Positions 1 to 6,912 of a stretch of 8,375 nt of DNA are shown in pieces. This DNA is from JACMLD01 sp040004415 (GTDB lineage: Bacteria > Bacteroidota > Bacteroidia > Chitinophagales > Chitinophagaceae): contig JBDUAY010000254.1 in NCBI GenBank assembly GCA_040004415.1, positions 1 to 8,375 on the forward strand. Direction: 5' to 3'. Position 1 is the first letter of the stretch; every line of letters starts with the position of its first letter. The notes beneath the pieces are model-generated. The model was not told where the DNA came from, ran no database searches, and saw only the letters and a list, made by a program, of their open reading frames with translations. The position numbers were made by a program, and so were the translations under genes.

Positions 1-1307
1 AATTTGAAACTTTTCAGTACACAAAAGACGACTGGGCTACTGATACCTACTGGAACGATCATTACTATTTGATAGGCCAGGCAAATCAATTGCTGTACAC
101 AGCCGATTCGCTTAAACTAACCGGCGATTTAGTAAACAGGCATAGGGGCGAAGCCTATTTTATGCGTGCTTTTGGCTTTTATGAACTAGTAAAAGCTTAT
201 GGCGATGTTCCATTGATTAATTACTACTATACTAAAGCCTCCGACGGTATCAAGCCGAAATCGCCAGCATCAGTCATTTATTCACAAATCGATTCTGATC
301 TGGTGAGGGCCGCTCAATTCCTGCCTGTTAACTGGAACGGTGTTACGGGAGCAAACGATTATCCCGGCCGTTTAACAAAAGGCGCTGCTTTAACGCTTGC
401 TGCGCAATCCTATTTGTTCAGATCTAACTGGACAAAAGTTGATTCTTTGTGCAATGCAGTTATTGGCCTGGGCCAATATTCATTAAATAAGTCTTTTGTA
501 GCTGTTTTCCAGGATGGATTAGGCGGTGTTCCAGGTAATGGTAAAAATGGAGTTGAATCTATTTATGAGTCGCAGAATTATGTTAATGCTGGTAGTGCCA
601 TCAACAAAGGTGGTGACTGGGGCAAAGCCCAGCAAATAAGACAAGGCGGTGCTACCAAAGATTGGAATCTTGGCTATGGCTGGAACACACCAACTGATGG
701 TTTAGTAGCAGCCTGGGATAATTCAGACCCACGCAAGAGTGAAACAATTCTTTACTCAGGCCAGTTCGATGGCGGCCCGGCCACTGGAGGCTTTGGTGCA
801 ACATTGCCAGGCTATGCACCGGGTACCGGGCTTGATCAAAAATATTGGAATAAGAAAGTATATATAGGAAACGACCCAGCCATGCGGGCTCTTACCAATA
901 CGGCCACCACCGGTGCCTCAGGCACCTGGATTAACCACCGCATTCTGCGCTATGCAGATGTGCTGTTGATGTTGGCTGAAGCCAGCAACGAACTGGGTGA
1001 TGGAGCAACCGCAGCCGCTAATCTTGAACTGGTAAGAAACAGGGCAAGCGGAAATCTCGGCTCTGGCCGTACTATTTTACCGATCATTTCATATACCGGC
1101 CAGGCGCAAATGCGTACTGCTATCAAAAACGAAAGACGCTGGGAATTTGCGATGGAAGGCTACCGGTTTTATGACCTGGTTCGCTGGGGTGATGCGGTGA
1201 GCACACTTGGCCCGCTTGGTTATACGGCACGTGCCGCTTTGTACCCTATTCCGCAGCCTGCAATTAATTCATCAAACGGAATTCTGGTACAAAACCCGAA
1301 TTGGTAA
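1..1307 (+). CDS. SusD/RagB-family outer-membrane nutrient-binding lipoprotein, 5' end missing
   Basis: The reading frame is open from base 3, so 434 residues are visible and the true start, signal peptide and lipid-anchor cysteine lie to the left of the window. An in-frame TTG at 69 is internal: the upstream codons (FETFQYTKDDWATDTYWND) read as normal SusD sequence. Family hallmarks, in fragment numbering, are the TPR-like helix RGEAYFMRAFGFYELVKAYG (about 48-67), the 'RLTKGAALTLAAQSYLF' helix (about 123-139), the C-terminal 'RILRYADVLLMLAEASNELG' (313-332), 'LELVRNRA' (341-348), 'NERRWEFAMEGYRFYDLVRWG' region (376-396), and the closing 'LYPIPQPAIN...NPNW'. SusD proteins sit on the outer surface as lid and glycan receptor of a SusC TonB-dependent transporter. 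SusC should lie immediately upstream but is not visible. The glycan specificity cannot be read from SusD itself. Family assignment is very secure. Confidence 0.95.
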   Translation, partial: FETFQYTKDDWATDTYWNDHYYLIGQANQLLYTADSLKLTGDLVNRHRGEAYFMRAFGFYELVKAYGDVPLINYYYTKASDGIKPKSPASVIYSQIDSDLVRAAQFLPVNWNGVTGANDYPGRLTKGAALTLAAQSYLFRSNWTKVDSLCNAVIGLGQYSLNKSFVAVFQDGLGGVPGNGKNGVESIYESQNYVNAGSAINKGGDWGKAQQIRQGGATKDWNLGYGWNTPTDGLVAAWDNSDPRKSETILYSGQFDGGPATGGFGATLPGYAPGTGLDQKYWNKKVYIGNDPAMRALTNTATTGASGTWINHRILRYADVLLMLAEASNELGDGATAAANLELVRNRASGNLGSGRTILPIISYTGQAQMRTAIKNERRWEFAMEGYRFYDLVRWGDAVSTLGPLGYTARAALYPIPQPAINSSNGILVQNPNW

Positions 1308-1331
1308 TTATTAAATTTTTAAAAAAAAATT

Positions 1332-2204
1332 ATGTACAATATGCGAGCATTAGCAAAGCCTTTATTGATGGCCGTAATAACTATTGTTGGGTTAGCCAGC
1401 TGCAAAAAGTTAGACCAGCCTAAGCTTCCGTCCGATTATCCAAAGGATACAAACGTAACGCCGGCAACAAGTCTGCGGTTTTCGCTAAATTTTGATTCCA
1501 CCAGCCCGGCGGCTAAACAATTAAATATCCGGTTTGCGGATAGCATTTCAACCTATCCCTCTTTTTTCCCTGATGGTTCTATTACCGCTGGGCCTGGTGT
1601 GAAAGGAACAGCTTTTCAAAGCGCCGGATCATCCTATATTCATTATTATAGTGCCAATGATATGGGTTCGGCGAAAAGCTTTACACTTGCGTTTTGGATG
1701 AATGTTCCGCTGGCAAAAAAAGATAATAACCATGCAGTGGGTATTATGGCATTGTCAAGCACATCCGGTTTTTGGAGCAATATTGCGGTATATGCAGATA
1801 ACACGACCAAAGGCGCTTCGGATTCGATGGATCTGAAATTCCATTTTGCGAATGGAACGGGTGACAACTGGGATTTTGCAGGTTATACCGGCAAGGCAAG
1901 ATGGCCTAAAATGTATGACGGCAATTGGCACCAGGTTGTTTTTACCTACGATGCAACCGCAAAAACAGGGATTATGTACCGCGATGGTGTAGTCTTCGAT
2001 ACCAAAACAAATGAAACCATTGTTTTTGATGGCAAGGCTGGTCAATTTGTTTTAGGGGGATTCCAGGAGGCAGCCGGCATTGTTGATTCCTATTCTAATA
2101 ACACCTGGATGGGATATTTTACAGGTTCGATAGATCAGTTAAAAATGTACAACGTTGCAATATCGGCCAGCGACGTAGCTAATTTGTATAGTAGCAAACA
2201 ATAA
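1332..2204 (+). CDS. LamG / concanavalin A-like domain lipoprotein (candidate surface glycan-binding protein)
   Basis: A 290-residue protein. The N-terminus has a positively charged start, a hydrophobic stretch and the lipobox LASC (residues 21-24), followed by KKLDQ, so a lipoprotein is predicted. A second in-frame ATG at 1341 (residue 4) is an equally possible start; the upstream sequence is a long A-run with no Shine-Dalgarno site, as usual in this phylum. Residues about 47-287 form one LamG-type jelly-roll: 'SYIHYYSANDMGSAKSFTLA' is the first strand pair, 'DGNWHQVVFTYDATAKTGIM' (196-215) is the classic central motif, and 'GSIDQLKMYNVAISASDVAN' (265-284) is the typical closing strand. It starts 24 bases after the SusD stop, in the position held by SusE/SusF-like binding proteins in many polysaccharide loci, which supports a glycan-binding role. 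Some LamG-fold proteins are enzymes, but the short single-domain form and lack of recognisable glycosidase motifs favour binding. The ligand is unknown. Confidence 0.88.
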   Translation: MYNMRALAKPLLMAVITIVGLASCKKLDQPKLPSDYPKDTNVTPATSLRFSLNFDSTSPAAKQLNIRFADSISTYPSFFPDGSITAGPGVKGTAFQSAGSSYIHYYSANDMGSAKSFTLAFWMNVPLAKKDNNHAVGIMALSSTSGFWSNIAVYADNTTKGASDSMDLKFHFANGTGDNWDFAGYTGKARWPKMYDGNWHQVVFTYDATAKTGIMYRDGVVFDTKTNETIVFDGKAGQFVLGGFQEAAGIVDSYSNNTWMGYFTGSIDQLKMYNVAISASDVANLYSSKQ

Positions 2205-2228
2205 AAACGGTCAACCGTTCAAATATGT

Positions 2229-2260
2229 AGAAGGGTTGCAATTAGTACTGCAACCCTTCT
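2229..2260 (+). terminator. Perfect 12-bp hairpin between LamG gene and cytochrome gene; possible terminator or attenuator
   Basis: AGAAGGGTTGCA (2229-2240) is followed by an 8-base loop and its exact reverse complement TGCAACCCTTCT (2249-2260). It begins 25 bases after the LamG stop. Downstream comes CTGATTTT, a short and interrupted T-run, so full rho-independent termination is uncertain. A smaller inverted repeat, AACGG-TCAA-CCGTT (2206-2219), lies just before it. The hairpin could end the SusC/SusD/LamG transcript, reduce read-through into the next genes, or act as an mRNA processing or stability element. No convincing promoter was seen between it and the next gene, which favours partial read-through. 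Confidence 0.6.
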
Positions 2261-2288
2261 CTGATTTTAAAAAGTGAACACCGCAATA

Positions 2289-3554
2289 ATGAAATTGGAC
2301 AAGATAGTTTTTCAGAAATACCAGCGTTGGTTATTGACTATCTCAACTATTTTTTTTGCAGTGGCCCTGTTAACCCAATGTATCGGCAATAATGAAGGCG
2401 GTAAACCCGAACCCGATCCGTATAAACAATTTGCCAGTTCTGCCAGTTGTGTGAATTGCCATGCAGCTATCTACGAAAAGCATATCAAAACTGCACATTT
2501 TCTTACTTCTCAGATGGCCACCGAAAAGAACATCATGGGTAGTTTTGCTGCCGGCAAAAATGAATTTGTATTCAGTCCATTTTCAAAAGTAGTGATGGAA
2601 AAAAGAGGAGATAGTTTAATGCAGGTAGAATACGAAAACGACGTTCAAAAAAAGGCCCGTCCTTTTAGTATTACGGTAGGCTCTGGCAAAAGAGGCCAGA
2701 CTTATTTGTACTGGTTCAAAAATAATCTTGGCGAACTTCCCATTAGCTATTTTACCAGTGCCGGCCAATGGAGCAACAGCCCTGGTTATGGCAACAGGCT
2801 GGTGTTTAACAGGCCGGTTACCTCCCGTTGCCTGGAATGCCATACCACGTATGCGCAAACCATTTCTCCACCCAATGCAGAACCAGAACAATTCAGTCAT
2901 AGCACCATTATCTACGGCGTTGATTGTCAAAAATGCCACGGGCCTGCAGAACAGCATGTAGCATTTCAAACCCAAAACCCAACTATAAAGACAGCAAAAT
3001 TTATTGTCAACCCTGCCGGCTTTACGCGGCAGCAGAGTCTAGATGCATGTGTTTTGTGTCACGGCGGGAGACTGGAGAAATCAAAGCCATCGTTCAGTTT
3101 TAAAGCCGGCGATACACTGGCAGAGTTTTTTAAGACAGACAGCGCCGCCAAAAATGTAAACGATATCGATGTACACGGTAACCAATATGGGTTGTTGGCC
3201 GCGAGCAAATGTTTCAAAAATAGTTTGATGACCTGCACTACCTGCCATAACGTACATGAAAATGAAACAGGTAAACTGGCTGTTTTTTCACAAAAATGCC
3301 TTACTTGCCATAACAATGAAAACAGTAACGGAGTTCACCTGCCAGTTTGTAAACTGACTGATAAATTAGGTGCATCCATCAAAAATAATTGCATTAACTG
3401 CCATATGCCCGAACAACCCTCACGGTCCATCGCGATGTTGCTGCAAGGTAATGCCGTGCCCACGCAGGCGATAATGCGTTCTCATTTTATAAAAATTTAC
3501 CCGCAAGAAAGCAAAAAATATTTGCTTCAATTAGGAAAGTCGGACCACAAATAA
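2289..3554 (+). CDS. Seven-haem c-type cytochrome, cytochrome c554-like, exported
   Basis: From ATG 2289 the product is 421 residues; an in-frame stop at 2268 limits the start to GTG 2274 or ATG 2289, and ATG is preferred. A hydrophobic segment (about residues 15-29) leads to LLTQC (cysteine 31), an imperfect lipobox because glutamine precedes the cysteine, so it is either a lipoprotein or anchored or secreted by this segment. Seven CxxCH haem-attachment motifs begin at residues 54 (CVNCH), 181 (CLECH), 213 (CQKCH), 254 (CVLCH), 316 (CTTCH), 337 (CLTCH) and 368 (CINCHMP). Nine further histidines (65, 70, 204, 223, 296, 323, 350, 399, 420) could supply distal ligands. The first motif with following 'AAIYEKHIKTAH', the 'GVDCQKCHGPAEQH' block and the 'TCTTCHNVH' block resemble cytochrome c554/multihaem families that carry electrons in the cell envelope. 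The 118-residue stretch between haems 1 and 2 has no haem motif. No enzyme activity can be assigned. It lies 32 bases before the VCBS gene and probably shares its transcript. Confidence 0.9.
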   Translation: MKLDKIVFQKYQRWLLTISTIFFAVALLTQCIGNNEGGKPEPDPYKQFASSASCVNCHAAIYEKHIKTAHFLTSQMATEKNIMGSFAAGKNEFVFSPFSKVVMEKRGDSLMQVEYENDVQKKARPFSITVGSGKRGQTYLYWFKNNLGELPISYFTSAGQWSNSPGYGNRLVFNRPVTSRCLECHTTYAQTISPPNAEPEQFSHSTIIYGVDCQKCHGPAEQHVAFQTQNPTIKTAKFIVNPAGFTRQQSLDACVLCHGGRLEKSKPSFSFKAGDTLAEFFKTDSAAKNVNDIDVHGNQYGLLAASKCFKNSLMTCTTCHNVHENETGKLAVFSQKCLTCHNNENSNGVHLPVCKLTDKLGASIKNNCINCHMPEQPSRSIAMLLQGNAVPTQAIMRSHFIKIYPQESKKYLLQLGKSDHK

Positions 3555-3586
3555 TTAAATATAATGGTTGATAAAATTTTGCCAGG

Positions 3587-6500
3587 ATGTTAAAGAGTAT
3601 AAAGAATACGATATGCGCAGCGATCATTGTATCGCTTCTATTGACCGGTTGCCATACGAATACTTCTGAAGGTATGTTTTCCACGTTGTCATCAGCAAAA
3701 ACACACATCAATTTTAGAAACGATTTGCAAAAGCGAAAAGCATTTGGCATTTTATATTACCTGTATTATTACAATGGGGGCGGCGTCTCTATTGGCGACA
3801 TTAACAACGACGGGTTACCCGATATTTATTTTACAGCCAATAGTAAAAGCAATAATAAATTGTATTTGAACAAGGGTAATTTTGAGTTTGAAGATATTAC
3901 AGAAAAAGCAGGTGTGGCGGGCACTGCCGACTGGTGCACCGGGTCTACCATGGCCGATGTAAACGGCGACGGACTTTTAGATATCTACGTTTGTGCGGTA
4001 CAGGGAGAACATGGCTTGCAGGGCCGCAATGAACTTTTTATAAACAATGGTAATGGCACTTTTACTGAAAGCGCAGAAAAGTACGGACTGGCATTATCGG
4101 CGTATTCTACCCAGGCTGTTTTTTTTGATTATGACCACGATGGTGACCTGGATTGTTTTGTTTTAAATCAATCACATCATCCCAATGAAAATATTGTTGA
4201 TACCGCTAACCGCAGAAAGTTTGACGTACATGCCGCCAGTCATTTGTACAGAAATGATATCAGCACTACCGGAAAATTTACCGATGTATCAGTTGAGGCG
4301 GGTATTTACCAAAGCAGTTTGGGTTACGGGCTGGGCGTTTCCGTAGCAGATTTAAATAACGATGGCTGGGATGATATTTATGTGGGCAATGATTTTCATG
4401 AAAATGATTATTACTATATCAATAATGGATCTTCTGCTTCCGGTGCGGTAACATTTACAGAAAGCGGCGCCAAACATTTTGGTCATTACTCGCGTTTTAG
4501 CATGGGCAACGATATTGCAGACTATAACAACGATGGACAACCGGATATTGTAACCGTAGATATGTTGCCGCCCGATGAAAAAACGTTAAAATCCTATGGC
4601 AGTGATGAAAATTTTGACACGTATAATTATAAGATAAAACACAATGGTTTCCAGGACCAGGTTTCCAGAAATTGTTTGCAAACCAATAATGGAAGCGGCA
4701 GCAGTTTTAGTGATGTGGCTTTAATGGCCGGCGTTTCTGCAACTGACTGGAGCTGGTGCCCGCTAATGGCCGATTTTGACAATGACGGCAACAAAGATCT
4801 GTTTATTTCCAGCGGGATAGTAAAACGCCCGGTGGATTTGGATTATATCCGCTATGTTTCTGATCTGTCAAGAAAAGTAAACCGCAACAATTCTGATCAG
4901 TACGATGATATGACCACTGAAAAGGCCCCGGATGGGGCATCGCACCCATTCTTGTTTAAAGGCAGCGGCAGCGGCCCTTTTACAGATGTAAGCAATGATT
5001 GGGGCACCGGCGGGATGAAAGGTTATTTCAATGGCGCTGCCTATGCTGATCTTGACAATGACGGCAACCTGGACATGGTTGTAAATTGCCTCAATGCCCC
5101 TGCATTAATAATGAAAAACAATGCCCCCAAAAAGAATAGCCTTTCAATAAAATTGATGGGCAATGGCATGAACCGGTTTGGCATTGGCGCAAAAGTATAC
5201 ACTTTTTGCCAGGGCAAACTGCAGTACCAGGAACTGATGCTGACCAGGGGTTTTCAATCGAGCAGCGATGCACAACTGCATTTTGGACTAGATTCAATCC
5301 GTACGGTTGACAGCCTGTTGGTCGTTTGGCCCAACCAGCAATTCCAGGTTATAAAAAATATTGTTGTTGCAAACAAACCCATCGTCTTAAAACAATCTGA
5401 CGCCAGTGGCCATTTTGATTACGACACTTTTTTTCATCCGGCAAAACCTACGTTTACCGATGTGAGCGACCAGGTAAAATGCGATTGGAAACACAAGGAA
5501 AATGATTTTGTGGATTTCAACGTGCAGTATTTGATTCCACATGAAGAAAGTACCCGGGGGCCAAAAATTGCGGTAGGCGATATTGATAAAGACGGGCTGG
5601 ACGATTTTTATGCCTGCGGCGCAAAGGGGCAACCGGGTGCTTTGATGAAGCAACAAAAAAACGGTTCGTTTACTGCCGTCGATACAGCACTATTTGCTAA
5701 ATATGCTCCTTGCGAAGATGTGGACGCCGTTTTCTTTGATGCCAATGGGGATGGATGGCAAGACTTATTGGTGATCAGCGGCGGCAATGAACCGAACATC
5801 AATTCGCCCTTTTTATTGACCGATCGGTTATACATCAATGATGGCAAAGGGCACTTTACAGATAAGCCTGATTTTGCTATCCAGAAATTTTATAATAAAT
5901 CCTGTGTTACCGTTGCGGATGTGGATCACGATGGCGACATGGACTTTTTTGTCGGCACTTTATCCAATACTTATAGCACTGAGTTTGGAAAGCCAATGAC
6001 GTCATACCTGTACCTGAACGATGGTAAAGGAAAGTTTACCATTGCTACCTATGAAACGATCCAGTTGACTGATTTAGGAACTGTTACGTCTGCTGTTTTT
6101 ACTGATCTAAACCACGATGGCTGGGCCGACCTGGTGGTAACAGGTGAATGGATGCCCATGAAAATTTTTATGAATAACCATGGCAGGTTTACAGAAAGTG
6201 ATGTGCCGAATTCTACCGGACTTTGGCAAACCGTTTTTGCAAGTGATGTTAACGGCGATGGTTATCCTGATCTGCTGGCGGGCAACTGGGGGCATAATTC
6301 AAAACTGTATGCCGGCAAAGACGGCCCGTTAAAATTGTATATAAAAGATTTTGATAAAAATGGTACTGTTGAGCAAATAATGACGTACACGGTTAACGGT
6401 AAAGAATACACGTTTTTAGCCAAAGATGAACTGGAGCGGGCATTGCCTGTACTTAAGAAAGCTTACCTGAGTTATGGTGAAGTGGCAGGGCAAACAGTAC

Positions 6501-6910
6501 AATATATGTTTTATGATTTGTTTAAAGATTATGAAGAATTAAAAGCCGAAGTGTTGGGCTCATCTGTTTTTATAAACGATGGCAAGGGCAATTTCAAAAG
6601 ATCAGATTTACCGGAAGCGGCACAAATGGCTCCGGTGTTTTCATTCAACCTGTTGCCGGGTGCTGCAAAAACATACATGGCTGCAGGAAATTTTTATGGT
6701 GTTATTCCTTATGAAGGACGCTACGATGCACTGTATCCAACATTATTTAATTATAATGGGTCCACTTCGCAGCTTACCAAACAAGCAATCCTGCCAGGTA
6801 TTACCGGTGAAGTAAGAGATGCCAAATGGATTAACTATACCGGGGGTAAAAAAATATTACTACTTGCCAGGAATAATAATGAAATTGTTTTCCTTCAGCC
6901 AACAAATTAA
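3587..6910 (+). CDS. Large VCBS/FG-GAP repeat lipoprotein with central ASPIC/UnbV-type domain
   Basis: 1107 residues. The N-terminal hydrophobic helix ends in lipobox LTGC (19-22), so it is a predicted lipoprotein. Twelve DxDxDG-type calcium loops are visible, starting at residues 71, 124, 181, 255, 312, 396, 488, 665, 718, 778, 840 and 887, and a degenerate one (DFDKNG) at 921. Most are followed by G/P-x-D-hydrophobic-hydrophobic, and many blades carry a 'LYLNDGKGKF' type strand, the signature of VCBS/FG-GAP beta-propeller blades. Between loops 7 and 8, residues about 518-603 match the ASPIC/UnbV type: 'NRFGIGAKV', a 'LTRGFQSSSDAQLHFGL' segment and 'DSLLVVWPNQQFQVI'. The protein therefore looks like two propellers joined by that domain. 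The family is common beside SusC/SusD in Bacteroidota, but its molecular role is not established; calcium-dependent surface binding or scaffolding is inferred. The final 180 residues are less repetitive. The start ATG at 3587 is chosen because it gives an intact lipoprotein signal. It overlaps the next gene by one base. Confidence 0.92.
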   Translation: MLKSIKNTICAAIIVSLLLTGCHTNTSEGMFSTLSSAKTHINFRNDLQKRKAFGILYYLYYYNGGGVSIGDINNDGLPDIYFTANSKSNNKLYLNKGNFEFEDITEKAGVAGTADWCTGSTMADVNGDGLLDIYVCAVQGEHGLQGRNELFINNGNGTFTESAEKYGLALSAYSTQAVFFDYDHDGDLDCFVLNQSHHPNENIVDTANRRKFDVHAASHLYRNDISTTGKFTDVSVEAGIYQSSLGYGLGVSVADLNNDGWDDIYVGNDFHENDYYYINNGSSASGAVTFTESGAKHFGHYSRFSMGNDIADYNNDGQPDIVTVDMLPPDEKTLKSYGSDENFDTYNYKIKHNGFQDQVSRNCLQTNNGSGSSFSDVALMAGVSATDWSWCPLMADFDNDGNKDLFISSGIVKRPVDLDYIRYVSDLSRKVNRNNSDQYDDMTTEKAPDGASHPFLFKGSGSGPFTDVSNDWGTGGMKGYFNGAAYADLDNDGNLDMVVNCLNAPALIMKNNAPKKNSLSIKLMGNGMNRFGIGAKVYTFCQGKLQYQELMLTRGFQSSSDAQLHFGLDSIRTVDSLLVVWPNQQFQVIKNIVVANKPIVLKQSDASGHFDYDTFFHPAKPTFTDVSDQVKCDWKHKENDFVDFNVQYLIPHEESTRGPKIAVGDIDKDGLDDFYACGAKGQPGALMKQQKNGSFTAVDTALFAKYAPCEDVDAVFFDANGDGWQDLLVISGGNEPNINSPFLLTDRLYINDGKGHFTDKPDFAIQKFYNKSCVTVADVDHDGDMDFFVGTLSNTYSTEFGKPMTSYLYLNDGKGKFTIATYETIQLTDLGTVTSAVFTDLNHDGWADLVVTGEWMPMKIFMNNHGRFTESDVPNSTGLWQTVFASDVNGDGYPDLLAGNWGHNSKLYAGKDGPLKLYIKDFDKNGTVEQIMTYTVNGKEYTFLAKDELERALPVLKKAYLSYGEVAGQTVQYMFYDLFKDYEELKAEVLGSSVFINDGKGNFKRSDLPEAAQMAPVFSFNLLPGAAKTYMAAGNFYGVIPYEGRYDALYPTLFNYNGSTSQLTKQAILPGITGEVRDAKWINYTGGKKILLLARNNNEIVFLQPTN
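3797..6262 (+). repeat. Twelve-copy DxDxDG calcium-loop repeat array within the VCBS protein
   Basis: The repeats are at protein level and diverged at DNA level. Sequences of the loops in order are DINNDG, DVNGDG, DYDHDG, DLNNDG, DYNNDG, DFDNDG, DLDNDG, DIDKDG, DANGDG, DVDHDG, DLNHDG and DVNGDG. Spacing is mostly 50-85 residues, the size of one propeller blade, apart from the roughly 170-residue gap between loops 7 and 8 that contains the ASPIC/UnbV domain. Such loops bind calcium in FG-GAP domains. Confidence 0.85.
5138..5395 (+). other. ASPIC/UnbV-type domain inside the VCBS protein
   Basis: Residues about 518-603 of the VCBS lipoprotein lack calcium loops and carry the ASPIC/UnbV pattern: a beta strand 'SLSIKLMGN', the 'NRFGIGAKV' turn, a 'RGFQSSSDAQLHFGL' core and a 'VVWPNQQFQV' strand. 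The pattern is well known at the C-terminus of CRTAC1-like proteins; here it sits centrally, with more propeller blades after it. Domain borders are approximate. Confidence 0.78.
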
Positions 6911-6912
6911 TG
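6908..6912 (+). promoter_or_regulatory. TAATG stop/start overlap, likely translational coupling
   Basis: The stop codon TAA of the VCBS gene (6908-6910) shares its last A with the ATG (6910-6912) of the glycoside hydrolase gene. A second in-frame ATG at 6916 is also possible and would leave a 5-base gap. Either way the two genes must be on one transcript, and re-initiation by the same ribosome is likely. Confidence 0.7.

Noticed and set aside
69..71. TTG as a start for the SusD gene
   Set aside because: The frame is open to the window edge and the 22 upstream codons fit SusD family sequence, so the gene is truncated by the window and this TTG is an internal leucine.
1646..2045. Minus-strand reading frames opposite the LamG gene, and similar ones opposite the cytochrome, VCBS and hydrolase genes
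   Set aside because: All are antisense to well-supported genes, lack domain signatures and are the usual by-product of the coding strand composition.
2206..2219. Short inverted repeat AACGG-TCAA-CCGTT
   Set aside because: A 5-bp stem with no following T-run is too weak to call as a terminator by itself; recorded only as neighbour of the larger hairpin.
2274..2276. GTG start for the cytochrome
   Set aside because: Possible, but it adds only five residues before an ATG at 2289 and there is no ribosome-binding site to favour it; ATG gives a normal signal-peptide start.
2728..2961. 77-residue plus-strand reading frame
   Set aside because: It lies wholly inside the cytochrome gene in another frame and has no recognisable domain.
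3574..3581. AAATTTTG, one mismatch from the Bacteroidota -7 promoter motif TAnnTTTG
   Set aside because: It lies only 5 bases before the VCBS start codon, lacks a suitably spaced -33 TTG, and would give almost no leader; chance match in AT-rich spacer.
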